Below, in pieces: positions 21,527 to 32,876 of a stretch of DNA of 64,000 bases. The stretch is from Endothia cerciana. Taxonomy: Eukaryota > Ascomycota > Sordariomycetes > Diaporthales > Cryphonectriaceae. The position numbers were made by a program, and so were the translations under genes. Below the pieces are notes generated by a model, which did not search any database, had not been told where the DNA came from, and worked only from the letters and a program-made list of their open reading frames with translations. The DNA is taken from the NCBI GenBank assembly GCA_026119935.1, contig JALRMH010000025.1, forward strand, positions 124,001-188,000, written 5' to 3'. Position 1 is the stretch's first letter; each line of letters starts with the position of its first letter.

Positions 21527-24500
21527 CTAGCCATCAAACAATCCCGCAACCCCTGTGAGGTCTGGGGACTTTCGCCCGTGTTCCTGTTGCCCATTCGCTG
21601 GGGGAGCAGTCATGAACTCCTGCTGCATCTGGCTGCGCGTCGAGGCCTTCTTCTTGGAGCTCGCAAAATCAAAAACCTTTTCAACCTTGCCCATTTCCGC
21701 GATGCTCACCCCCTTCAGATCCTTAAGCAGATCGAGGATATACGCGCGCTGTTGTCGCTGATTTGTCCCAGCACGGGTGATATTGGCAAGACATGTGTCG
21801 ACGTCCTCCTGTCGCATGCTCGGCAGTGAGGAAAGAACCATTCGTGGCGTTGGTGTAAGCTGGCCATAGTTCGCTATTATGGCCGCCAGGACGTTGCCCA
21901 ACTCCCTCTGTAGGTCAACGAAATGATGCTCGTGAAGTGACGAGATGCAAGCTTGGAGAACGTCCCCACAGATAAACTCCCTGACGGCCTTCGACGTCTC
22001 TTCGGATATCATAAAGTCATCTGGCGAGGGTGCGTGCTTGGCTGGCTCGACCGGTAGCAGCCTCTGCATGTTCCCATCAAGACCTCGGAATTCGGGGATG
22101 ATGGAGCGGAAGACTTTCAACACAACGCCGCAGCATCTACTATCGTGCATGCGAATAGCGTGTGTCATGAAGACCAGAAGCGGCTCGATGACGGATGAGT
22201 TCATCAAGCAGAATTTGCGCAGGGACGGGTACCGTGGTGTCTCATCGACACCGTTCGTTTGCGTTGTGTCCTTAAGAGGCGAATCTGGAACAAGGTCAAT
22301 CATACGCTTCTCAGAGGCAAGTGGAAAACATTACCCGTCCGCTGAGGATCCAAAAAGTCGGCCACCATAATCACGGCCGAGTAAGTCAGCTGACGCAAGA
22401 CACTCTCCGCCTTCATTTCTTCCGTCAGTGCATCTGCAGCGGCCTGTACTTCCAATGCCTGATCCAGCTTGTCCCATTCCGACTTGATCTTGCCATCCAT
22501 CTGTCGAAAGCAAGCTTCCAGTATGGGTGGCAGGAATTGGTGCCGGAGCTCCACGGGACAAACATCGATGAGGAGCCTGACCAGGTTAAGCAAAGCAATG
22601 AGTTGATGTGATGAAAGGAAGTGGCAGTCAGTGAACAAGGCGCGAGCCAGAGGATCCGGGAGATCCGCAACCCCGTAGAACTGTTGCTCGAGACAGCTCA
22701 TGCAGAAGATGATCGAGTAGCAGAACTCGCGGACGTAGCGGATAGAACCTCGTATCGACGATGCCAGGCCTTCCAGGGTATTCTTCTTGTTGATTACCCT
22801 GGAGTAGAAATCGTCCTTACTGCCTTCCGAGATCCCAGCCTGCCAGAACCTGTCCGTGAGTACTCGGTCAACGACAGACTGCATTTCGGCTGGGAGGAGG
22901 CCCCAATTGCATGGATTTGCCGAAGCATGAGCGTGGCTGGAGAGAGTGGTTAGCAGGCGGAGACACCCACTGTCGAGCACGGACCGACTCACGCAAGGAA
23001 CTGAAGCAGCCGGGGAAGAATGACCGGGAAGCTATCCTGCCACAAAGCGCAGGATGCCTGGTATGCTGCAGTCGACTTATCCAATTTATCCACCGAGTAA
23101 TTCAGGAAGGTCTTAGTGGCCCGCAGTGGCAGCATCTGCCGGGTTGTCAGATACAAGAAACGTAGAGGGCGCTGGGCGGCACGTACCTGTTGTCGCTCTT
23201 CGAGTTCAGCTTGAAGGGCCGAACCTTCAGCATCCAGCTCCACCGCGCCCCAATCGGCTATCCGGTCCACGCCACGACTTGCAAGGTACCTCTGAGCTTT
23301 GTCCAGACCGATCATCTCGCAAAAGCCTTGGTAGGATTCCAGGGCGCGCTTTAACCCATCATCCCTCCACTGAGCCTTAACGGGCTCAACGAACATCTGC
23401 AGCCTCTGAAGGCGAGCCGTCTGGTCAAGATTGGCGGCACGATGAATAATGATGAAAAGGAAGCTTTTATAGTTGACCAATCGTCTCTCGTCCAAGGTGC
23501 CAGAGGCACTCATCTCATGTATCTTGTTGTCCAACTGATCATAGACAGCAAGGAGACTATCCGGCATCTTGAATGCTAAGCGCTGCAGCTCATTGATGCT
23601 CTCTGCCTGTAGATCCTTGATCGCTTCGTTGAGGAGTCTGTATTCCGGCTGAGCTGCTGGCCAGGTCATCAAGATGTGCTCGAGAACCTTGAGCATGAAA
23701 CCGTTGTTCTTCTTCAACGCAGTGGTTGAGAAGGCAACCAGCAGCTGCAGAACGCGCTTTCGAATGAGTGGATCCTCGAAGTTCATCTCGATCAGACGAT
23801 TGCACCAAGCCTCGAGATGCTCGTCTAGTTGGGCCCGCTGCATATCGATCTGTTCCTGGCTGACGCCCTTGGGTGGTCTAGACCTCACGTAGCCCTTCAG
23901 CGCAGATTCGATGACAGTGAACTGTGCATCAACCCGTAGGTAAGGCATTGAGTTCTTGGTGTACTCTGCGGGATTGAACGGTGGTTGCCCGTCATAAAGG
24001 TGTTGGAGAATATTCTCCGTCTGGCCCAGGATGTGATTGATCGCATCGGACATCGTCAATTCAACGATGCTCTCGATCACCTGCGAACTGTAACGCCTGT
24101 AATTGCCTAGGAAAGCATGTCGCTCCGGAATTGTGTCTGTGTCTTCCATGAGCAGGACGAGTATGGGATCCTGTGCATCCTCTGGGAGGTTCTCGTATCG
24201 GACCAGTCTGGAACAGCACACCTCCAGAAGAGAGGCAACCAGTGAGGATTTCGCTATAGATGGACCCAAGGAACGGTTGTTGAGCAGGCGCGTCCAGGTA
24301 ACGAGGACTGGGATGGAGACGACTAGGCTCTGGCTCTGAACGATCTGGAGGAGGAAGTGGAAGAAGGGCCGAATTTCGGCTCCTGAGGGGAGCATATGGT
24401 ATTTTCGATCCAGATAGTTGCCGAGATGAGATACGGTCTGTAGGCGTCAGCGTGTGATCAACCTCTCGCGCCGTCAAGTCCGTACCTCTGAAAACTTCTT

Positions 24501-25613
24501 TGCGAAAAGATACTTGTCATCATCGATATCTTCGGCGTCCACGGTGGACCAGACGAGGAGTTGTGAGAAACGCTCCACGCATTGCTTATCGTACATGGGT
24601 GCGACGAGCGCCGAGAACTGCTCATCGCTAAACCCGTTACGAGAGTATAAGGCATGCAGAGCCTCGAGCGAAGCCTGCGACAATCGGTGAGTACAGTGTC
24701 GGACGTGGTCTGGAGGACATCATACCTTTTGAACGGCCACATGAGATGCCACGAGACCTTCATAAATGTATGTAACGGCATTGGTCTGGATGACTGCCTT
24801 GGGGAACGCCCATGGCAGGACGACGGTGAGCACAGAGAGTGTCTTGAGCGCGCCTGACCGCACGTCCTCGTTCTGTACGTCCGACCCCAGGCATTCGCCA
24901 AGCAGAACGACGGCACGCTGGAGCCAGCCCTCGGTCCCACAGCGGACAGGAGCACCTGGTTCGCGGTTGGGAAAGTCGGCGGATATGACAGATGCGGGCA
25001 TAAAGATGTCGACGACGGCCTTGTCCAAGATGTTCTCCCGCATTGCGACCACCGGGTCATCTCCGCCGATAATCTCTTCAGAGAGCGAGCCGAGGACGGA
25101 CATAACGAGCTCCTTGTGGACGGTGAAGCCCGGCAGTTGCCAAAGTTCCACCAGCATAGCATCCATATCCATCCACTCGGCCCCCCAGCACCTCTTTGCC
25201 ACCTCAACCCACAGCTGCGCTATCTTGTTCCTGATGTACAGGAGGTCCTCGGGGCCCCTAGAGATGTCCTTGGCCAGCTCGAGAACCCAGCCCCTCAGAC
25301 AGGCAGCCTCCTCATCTCCATATTCGGACCAGTTGTGTGTGATTGCGTATTCGAGCAGCGAGAGGCCGTAGTACCGGGCGAAGGGGGACTGTGCCCTGTT
25401 GGAGGCAAGAGTGAAGCCGTAGGATGGACCCTCCTTGAGAGGCTTGACGCTTTCGAGAAATTGTTGTGCTTCGAGACGAGCCTGGTTGTTCGATGGACCG
25501 TAGACGATCTCGAGTGCGCCGAGGATTCGGGGGACGATATCATCATTGGCCCTGCTGTCGGACCCGTTTGTTGCACCAAAGGCGAAGCCGCCGTTCGAAG
25601 GTAGTGTCGCCAT
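21527..25613 (-). CDS. MSN5: Exportin-5 / MSN5-type karyopherin
   Basis: Six exons: 25613-24726, 24674-24486, 24437-23187, 23135-22993, 22936-22335 and 22284-21527. Introns of 51, 48, 51, 56 and 50 nt keep phase, for about 1276 aa. The N-terminal importin-beta segment (RILGALEIVYGPSNNQARLEAQQFL) and the exportin block (ARYYGLSLLEYAITHNW, RNKIAQLWVEVAKRCW) identify the Msn5/Xpo5 class; the rest is HEAT-like helices. In yeast Msn5 exports phosphorylated regulators; in animals Xpo5 carries pre-miRNA and tRNA. Cargo here is unknown. The intron at 23136-23186 is 51 nt and has no stop, so it could be missed; its GTACGT donor, CTGAC branch site and CGGCAG acceptor and the odd basic residues it would encode argue for splicing. 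Confidence 0.92.
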
Positions 25614-26554
25614 GTCAATATGCCTGACCGCGCTAGACCTGAGAAGTGTTGATCGCCTTCCACAATTGTGCGAGACTTGAAAGCACGGAGACAGCTAGGC
25701 CATAGCAGGCAGTGCAGCACAGGTAGGGGAGGAAGAGTTGCAAGATGATACCACTGAGATGTTGATGTCAAAGGCCTTTCTATCGCAGCAACGGGAAGAC
25801 AGGCTGTCTGAGGGCGCCGTGTCTTGAGGATGTTGTTGAGGAGGTTGAAGACATGCAAGATAGGAGGCAACAAGAAGCACGTCGATCAAGTAAAAGGAAA
25901 TGGTTGCGATGTGTTTTGTGGAAGGATCAGGTCCAGGTTCAGGTTCAGGTTGATGCGTTCACGTCGTTGTTGGCTCTCAGCTCCCCCAAATTTTGGGCGC
26001 GCCGAAAGCGTGTCTTACTATGACAAGCTACGTACAGCCTCTTCATCCCCTTGCACTTGACGTGAGCTCCACTGTGCTACCACAGCATGTAGCTCCCGGC
26101 AGGGGTGTAGGGATCAGGGGCTGGGGGCCCAGGGGCGGGGACAACCCCACCATGGACTGGCTGGATGGATGTATCATTACCATAGTATATACTATAGTAC
26201 ATCCTGTAACTGCTGCCAGGCCAACTTGAGCCCTGCCTATCATCTGACAATATATGAACCATCAGCCAGTCAGCCTTTGTTGTGGCGGATCAAAGAAAAA
26301 TTGCCAGAACGATGACAATATCTAGGAATGCTTCCCGCTCTCTACGCATCAGCTCAAGTTTCTTTGTTCTGCTCATTTGAGAGGATGGGTGGGCGGGTCA
26401 GTTCTGGCCCTGTTGACCGCCCCCATAAGGAGATCAGATTTGCCATAATGATATATAAAATCTCAATGAAGACCGGACTTGAGATGCTAGCAAATGCCAA
26501 GACGACGAAGGGTGTTTGGTATCTAATTCGGCAGAGTATCATGACTTACAAATA

Positions 26555-27030
26555 TCACAACATCCAAAGACCACTGGTTGTGTTGATTTCTACAGAAAGT
26601 GTGCAAACAGCTCGTACTGGTATTGGTTGCACCACATCGCTTCCAGGACGGCCTGGTACCTCTCTGTAACACAAACACCCAATAGGCCAAGGCGGATTTG
26701 AAGACTTGCTTTCAATGCCCATGGCCCATGACCTGAAAGTCTCTGCATCCATTTCAGGATTATCCGGATCTCCGGTTTCCTCTATGCAGAACAGAGTCAC
26801 CATGTCGGGGTGGATGGCGATCCCTCGTAATCGATCTCTTATATTCCTTGACTCCTAAAGGCATGTCTTTACGAGCTTCTTGATGTTGCCTCTGCTTGCG
26901 AGAAGCCTCTGGCTTGTCAAGAAGCTGCGCCAGCACTTTCTCATACCGCACGCCTTCCGCATCATGCTGCTGCTATTGATGACTGTCTTTACGCAGGCCC
27001 TTCAGCTCGAGGAATTATCTCCTCTTATAC
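26555..27030 (-). pseudogene. Decayed coding fragment, family unknown
   Basis: Two adjacent minus-strand frames look coding. One (26760-26951) is Lys/Arg/Gln-rich and helical (YEKVLAQLLDKPEASRKQRQ). A second (26555-26803) overlaps in another frame and reads IEETGDPDNPEMDAETFRSW. A one-frame change is needed to join them, and a stop interrupts the upstream extension. I cannot assign a family; a frameshifted gene remnant is the simplest reading. Confidence 0.35.
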
Positions 27031-27760
27031 ATGTAGCATCCGCCTCATAGAAACGACGACGCTGAGGTATACGGAACTCTATCCTATGTGGGGCTGACTG
27101 GTATGAAGACGATTATCCCGGAGGCGCCATGATCCCGTGGGGACACCACGTTAGCCTTAGTAGATCTCGCAGTCTCAGGATCTCCTTGCACGGCCAACCG
27201 GACGTTCGCGCGTGGACTTTCGCCTGATGCGGGTTCTGATCCCAGAGTTCTCTTTGCGAGGCATTTCGACATCGTTGAAGAATTATATAAGGAGGATATC
27301 CTGGCAGATCAGGTTTGCTTTGGGGCAGGCCCGTGAAGGTTTCATACGGCACTGGTTGTCCTCCATATTGTTTGGATTGTTTCCTGAAGCGACCATTTCA
27401 TTGTGAGATGATAGGTGAAAATACCTCTGTCCGTCCAGCCCAGAAAAGCCTCGTGCGATTATACAATGCTTGTGATCTGCAAAGCACCAGTGTTGCCACT
27501 GAGTACACGAATCATACAAACCCCACACACGACAGGTTAGATCCACACTCTCACTGTGAATCAATCACCATTCAGAATTTTTCTATCTGGCCGCTGCCTC
27601 GGAGACCTCTCCGGCGTTTACAGTAACCCATAGATACGCTATGGCTTCACTGCTTGGACCTCTCCCTCAACTGTGTCTATGCTGTCACCATCTCCAGGAT
27701 TGCAATCTCTCCCTCAATTTAGGTCTCCTCATTTTCAGGCCTACTGGAAAGAGGAGCTCT

Positions 27761-28287
27761 TCAGACGGCCTCAGCCTGTATTCCCTCAAGGTCGCCATTT
27801 TTCCCTAGCAAGGTTTGAAGCTCTTTGTCTATTACGCCTGCCGGAGATACAATTTTGTATGCCTCCATGAGCTTATCGAACTTGTCCAGAATGTGCAGCA
27901 CTGCATGCCGGACCGTATCTCTCGCTGGTTGCGTTGAATGAAATTTCGAATTGCCCGTGTCCTCCTTTGCGTTCCTGGCAGAGTTCCGTGCAGGTCTGCC
28001 GAGACTCATACTCCTTGATCTTGTGAGCGACTGCAACAACAGGAACAGTTACATCATGCCGTTGTACCTATGCGAGGAAGGGTGCTAGCAACGCAGGAAA
28101 ATTATTTGGGCTGAAGCATGTCGTTGTCGTATTTTACTTTGATATCCTGCGCTGTTTTGACGACAACGTCCCTCTGGCCGTATTCACCGATGCAGATGAC
28201 TCTATTTAATAGCTTCCTTCGCTGTTCCTTCGGGCTGATAGATTGCTGTTTGTGCAAGCCACCTGATGGAAACTCGACCCTTTCCAT
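27761..28287 (-). pseudogene. Decayed coding fragments, family unknown
   Basis: Two minus-strand open stretches, 28102-28287 (VICIGEYGQRDVVVKTAQDI) and 27761-28039 (LDKFDKLMEAYKIVSPAGVI), have protein-like composition but are separated by stops in every frame. They may be parts of one former gene. No domain recognised. Confidence 0.3.
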
Positions 28288-29282
28288 TGATTCATCCTAG
28301 CGATCTCTGTGGCATTGTCAGTCATTGTCCCGGACTGAAAACCCTAAATCACCTCGTCTATCAGAAAATGCGACTGTCCACTGCCAGGATAGGCCGTTAC
28401 CCAGGACACTCCACTGAGAAATCCTAGAAGCGGGCGTTATGTACTATAGGAATTCATGATCCGTTGCCGATGCAGGTTGGGGAGAACGGCCTTGTTGGAT
28501 ACACTGCCGAGGGCATACAGAGGATCGGGATCGCCAGCCAGCATAGAGACTAGGCCGAGGATCAGGCCGAGAAGCGAAACGAATTCTGCGAAGAGACCTA
28601 GGGGGTATTGGATAAGCGTCAGAAGAGGCTGGTTTCGGTGGCTGGGCCCCAAGATCCTGAACAATCTTGGAAGCGTCTCGCAGAGAGGCTGCCACTTCCT
28701 AATAGTGTGCCCAGTCCAGCACAAATAGGATTATACTCTCTATGACCGGCACACACTCAGTGTGCAAGATATGTCAATCTTCTGAATGATCCGTTCCTCG
28801 CTTGAGCGTTTGTCACCACGAACCCAGCTCCAATCGACAAGAAGCAAAGCCGGAGTGCACGTTCCTTGCTGTTCTTGCTGCGACGTCCGGTATGCCACGA
28901 GAAGCCCCTGCCGAGGTGGTGTTATGTCGTTGGCTGAGCATTCACGCTAGCGGGTGCGGGCCGAGAAGCTACGCGACGGCCCCAGGGGTCTGGGCCAGCA
29001 CAGCCAGGTAATTGATAACTGAAGCATCAGGACAAATAGCAGACTAGCAACTGCGACTCGGATTGTAATCATGTCTCTAGGGTGAGGATCCCAAGTGCGG
29101 CCTACCTTTGCCGGAGGCGGAGATACTTTGCTTGATAGCGGTAGTGGCTCGTGTGCACTAGCACGCGCCCTACTAGAAGATCTTGCTGCACTAGACGCCT
29201 GATTGACCTCCTCACTTTCTTCCAGCGCCACGTCCTAGTGCAGCGTTACTATATGATTTAGCCTTTTTTTAGCGATTTGTAA

Positions 29283-29364
29283 GGCGCAGTGGCAGAGTGG
29301 TCCAGCACCGATTTTTTGTTCTGGTGTATGTGGGTGTATGTGTTTCGATTTCTTTTTGCTACGG
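29283..29364 (+). other. tRNA-like sequence (SINE or mutated tRNA relic)
   Basis: The segment begins GGCGCAGTGGCAGAGTGG, which contains a perfect Pol III box A (TGGCAGAGTGG). About 40 bases on is a box B-like GTTTCGATTTC, two or three C-to-T steps away from the consensus, followed at once by a T run. The acceptor and T arms do not pair well, so this is not a functional tRNA by eye. It could be a tRNA-derived SINE head or a mutated tRNA. Confidence 0.4.
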
Positions 29365-29392
29365 ATGGCTACTTGCCAAGTCCAGAGGGACA

Positions 29393-29758
29393 TTAAGAGC
29401 GCCCATGGTCTGAAGTACTGTCCGCTGAAAGATCGGCGATCTCAGCTTGTAAAGCAGCATTTTCCCTGATTTTTTCAGTAAGACCCTCTGTGAAAGTCCA
29501 ATCCCGACCAAGGGCTTCCTTCAACTCGTTTCCCATCATACGCGCTCTCTCCAAATTACGGGCTTCAAGTGTCCCCCTGACGCCGTCTTCTAAGCTGCGG
29601 AAGCCTTCTCCTACCAGCGTAGCATTAGTACTGAGTCTTAAAATTGGTATAGGGGCACTGAAACTTACAATGATCGATTTCTTGGTTGTCTGTAGTTTGG
29701 AATGCTTACTCTTATGCTGCAAGAGATTGTTGGCAAATAGTTTCTGAATACTTGTCAA
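29393..29758 (-). CDS. Uncharacterised ORF with coiled-coil-like part
   Basis: A 121-aa minus-strand ORF. The second half (ARNLERARMMGNELKEALG, then LTEKIRENAALQAEIADLSA) has heptad-like spacing of hydrophobic residues. Inside the ORF is a strong intron-like signal: GTAAGT at about 29669, ACTAATG branch and TAG acceptor 58 nt on; but splicing it out changes frame, and I could not find a consistent upstream exon. It is probably a fragment of a larger or decayed gene. Confidence 0.3.
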   Translation of the reverse strand: MTSIQKLFANNLLQHKSKHSKLQTTKKSIIVSFSAPIPILRLSTNATLVGEGFRSLEDGVRGTLEARNLERARMMGNELKEALGRDWTFTEGLTEKIRENAALQAEIADLSADSTSDHGRS

Positions 29759-30213
29759 CCTGATACAGGCGTGGCCATTCTTGCTATAGTTATAGCAGCA
29801 CTCAGAACTTCATTCGTAGCATGATAGCATCCATCACTCTTGCCTCCTGCTAGACCCTTGACGCATTTGGAGATACCATTCACTGCGGGGGCCCTCTCTC
29901 GTCACGATAACGTTTGTAGGAACCCCATTAATCATAGAAGGATGTATTAAAATAACGGGTTGAAGAGCTGGGGTTTTTCCCTTGGACTTTATCTGATTCC
30001 CAGAGCCGTGGGAGGCGGTTTCAGTGCGCTGAGTCCTGTTCTTTTGATGCGTGATGGCCTGGCTGGGGAAAGAGCCTATGGGCTGCTGAGCAGGCGGGTT
30101 GGTGTCAGGAGCAGGGTTTTGAGGTTTCTGAGCAGTCGAACAATAAGCCTCGACTAAGCCAACTTATAGTTAGCAAAACTGCTACGCGGATTACAATAAG
30201 CCCTGCACCAGAA

Positions 30214-31130
30214 GTGTGTCGCTCAGACAGCAATACGACTCTTACACGAGATGACATTGCGGACATTGTTCGCGATGTGATGCCGGAGAATCACGTACAA
30301 ACCCTCTCGTGGCGATGCAATGCTTACACGCCCAGCAACTGTCAAAGCCACAGACATCGCATTCTTCGACCCACGAAAAGACGTCGTCGGGTCAGGCGTA
30401 TTCTCCGATGGCAAAATCATCAAGTATCATGGTGTGCACGCGTTCGTCGAACGCCTCAGGATTATGGCAACCCAGCATGGGGACGACGTGGTCAGAACAT
30501 TGTGGACATCCTGCCTGCTGGGTGACGCGCCCGTGTGGCACACGCACATTCTGACATCCACGGATCGAGAGCTACTGGTCACGGCCACAATCAACGCGAT
30601 ATGCAAGAAGCTAATCGACCAATTCAAGAAGGAATTTTCTACAGCCATCAATGGACTTGTTTTCAAGCCGCCTGACGCTGGAAGACATCGCACGCGGGAC
30701 GGATATCGCGTCGTTTGTGCAGACAGTGATTCGTGACGCGAAGAGCTGCGACCTTCCCGTCCAGGCCCAACTTGTTACGGCCTTCGAGAGATTTGACGCA
30801 AGCATCAAGGCACAAATTATCAAGCCTGGACCCGGAACCACCCTCGATGCGTTCCTCAGCGACATTCCATTGGGAGGTCCCGAGCGAGGTATAATCTCAG
30901 ACACCATGGACAAGTTGGAACGCGAAGGAAAGGCAGTCCGCACCAAGACATCAGTGCCATTCGCCTTCCCAGCTTTTATGGTTTAGCATACGGTGAACGG
31001 CGTACGCAAAGGCCGTATGGTAGTCGACATTCGAGGACTCAACAGGATGGCACTGCCCGACTTCTATCCCATAAAGACGCAAGACGACATTTTAGGTCGC
31101 ATTGGCGACGCAACCCATATTACCGTGCTG
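30214..31130 (+). mobile_element. Degenerate Ty3/gypsy retrotransposon (gag and RT pieces)
   Basis: Plus-strand frames show a gag-like region (30320-30640, with DVVGSGVFSDGKIIKYHGVH and VRTLWTSCLLGDAPVWHTH). It continues in a different frame from about 30651 (LTLEDIARGTDIASFVQTVI), so a one-base frameshift has occurred. The frame then runs straight into the N-terminal part of reverse transcriptase (GRMVVDIRGLN, then LPDFYPIKTQDDILGRIGDA, then HITVLDAVSF), with protease missing. One TAG (30984-30986) stands where related elements have a tryptophan, which fits TGG-to-TAG mutation. RT homology stops near 31130, before the YxDD box. No LTR was recognised at either edge. Clearly non-functional. 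Confidence 0.8.
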
Positions 31131-32761
31131 GACGCAGTATCCTTTACAACCAAATACCATACAGGCAGAAAACACGGGACAATCGGAGGACGAATACATG
31201 GCATACGAGGACACAGAGCACACGGACATGGAAGACACGAACACGGGAAATATGGCCGCAGACACAGGGTACACGAGCTACGTGGAGGCGGAGTACACGG
31301 AATACGGGCAACCAAGAGAAGACGCCCGAGGAATTCGCACAAGACGAGAACATGGTATGATTTTCGCGCTGCGATTCGCATCGTCAGGTTTTCGTATTCT
31401 TTGGCGATGTTTTCGTTCTATTTCCGGTGCGTTTCACATGACGAGGGCGTTGCGGGCATGCGGGGCCCGGGCAGATTGTTACGGTGGAAGGCACGAAGCC
31501 CCACCTCTCGGGTATCTTTACCTTAAGCTGAGAAGGCCGGACTTCAGATACTTAGAAACAACAACAACAAGAAGAAGATCCATCACAAATGCAACAGCAT
31601 TGGGAATTGCCTCGAGTATGGATATCGCTGACAATGACGCTGGATGCAGAACAAAAAAGTTCGGTACAATGGTGGGTATTGGGTCCGAGCGTGGCGATGA
31701 GGATGGTCAATTCTATCAACTTCGCAATGAGTTGATCCCATTGCTCGAGGGCGGAGTTGCGACGGCTATCTCAAAGGACTATGAGGAGTGAGCAAAACCC
31801 AGAGACACTCAGAAATGTCACATAAGTGGTTGCAAATTTTCCTGCTTCGGGGATGCGAGTCCTCAAGGCCAGATGAACATGCTACTTTGGCATAGACCGT
31901 TTCGTGACAACCCACAAAAGGATCGAAATCCATGTGAACTTGTGAGAAGCTTGTGAGAATGCAGGCAGTAACTAACACCCATAGCCCATCACTCAAATCC
32001 TAACTCGATAAATATGCAAGGGTGTACCTCGTGTTTTATCAATCCATCCAGAGGAAAATAGTATCACCTTCGGATGTCCTTGACAAAATCTCAAGAGATT
32101 GTGGACGTCTTATTCGTGTTGCTTGCTCTCCCTCGCTTTCCTCAATGCTCGCCACTGTCATGCTGGAAGCTTGACAGTGTTTGTCTGTGTTGGTATTAGA
32201 TTCAACAGCAACATCCCTAGCATTTCCATTTTAGCTAATGTTTATGTGGTTCTCCTACGATCAAACGGCCTTTTTAGCCAGGACTTTCTGAGACAGAATG
32301 CTATCGGCAGGGTGCACAAGAAGCGCTGTCGCCATGCCGGAATTCTAGAGTTGGAACTCCGGTTGAGATTTCAGCTATAGACCTTAAGTGTGGACCCAGG
32401 CTTCGCGGATCGTACATGATGAAGACGGTATTCAAAATGAACGGACTGCTGCTCACTAGCGTGATTGATCATATATTCTATACTATCCAACTTCCAATGT
32501 CCTATTTCAAAAAACGCCGAGTCATTCATTGCTGTTTTGTGGGGCACTCATGCCAGCTCTAACATTGAACATTCTCGTATTAGACACCTTGACTGACTGT
32601 ATGTAGGAGTATTGAGTGTGGTGGATAGGTAGGACGTCTGTGCCGTTAGCCTAAGCAGAGGGAGGGAAGGGTCGAGGACATTGCATCAAAGACAAATGTC
32701 AACCAACTCGGTCGCCCACCTCATTTGAAGCTTACAAAAGAACAGCAAAAAGCCAATGACT
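31131..32761. other. Repeat-like and unassigned sequence
   Basis: From about 31150 to 31340 a near-periodic ACACGG/GGACAC-type sequence reads as His/Gly/Arg-rich, Tyr/Glu/Asp/Thr-rich or Val/Cys-rich peptides depending on frame. This fits simple-sequence expansion rather than a gene. From 31400 to 32760 no coding frame has support. Confidence 0.45.
32747..32751 (-). terminator. Pol III terminator of tRNA-Ser
   Basis: On the minus strand five T residues follow the 3' end of the tRNA after a gap of about ten bases, the usual RNA polymerase III stop signal. Confidence 0.7.
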
Positions 32762-32876
32762 CGACACAACCAGGATTCGAACCTGGGCTCCCGAAGGAAT
32801 CAGATAGCTCGAAATTTGGAGGATGCATTTGCATGATTTTCAAGTCTGACGCATTAGGCCTCTCTGCCATTGTGCC
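32762..32876 (-). tRNA. tRNA-Ser (anticodon UGA) with intron
   Basis: The minus strand folds as a class II tRNA. The 7-bp acceptor stem pairs GGCACAA with TTGTGTC (one G-U), discriminator G. The D arm has stem GCA/TGC, and box A is GGCAGAGAGG. The anticodon stem is TCAGA/TCTGA with loop CTTGAAA (UGA). A short variable arm is TCC-TTCG-GGA, and the T arm is CCAGG-TTCGAAT-CCTGG. A 33-nt intron (about 32806-32838) lies one base 3' of the anticodon, the canonical site for nuclear tRNA introns. It decodes UCA. A T5 stop follows. It is one of the few intact features in the repeat-rich block. Confidence 0.92.

Larger units (their letters stand above)
25614..30190. other. Start of accessory block: open fragments, no intact gene
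   Basis: Base composition becomes more A+T-rich from about 26.2 kb. Several minus-strand frames read like protein for 60-120 codons (26555-27060, 27084-27272, 27761-28039, 28102-28287, 28947-29231, 29393-29758), but each is cut by stops or frame changes and I recognise none. They look like decayed genes or repeat remnants. The first about 600 bases are the exportin promoter. Confidence 0.45.

Noticed and set aside
24458..25207. 249-aa minus-strand ORF
   Set aside because: Out-of-frame shadow of exportin exons 1-2; it runs through the intron.
29612..29669. 58-nt intron in the 121-aa ORF at 29.4-29.8 kb
   Set aside because: Signals are good, but removal shifts the downstream frame and the alternative upstream frames are stopped, so no spliced model holds.
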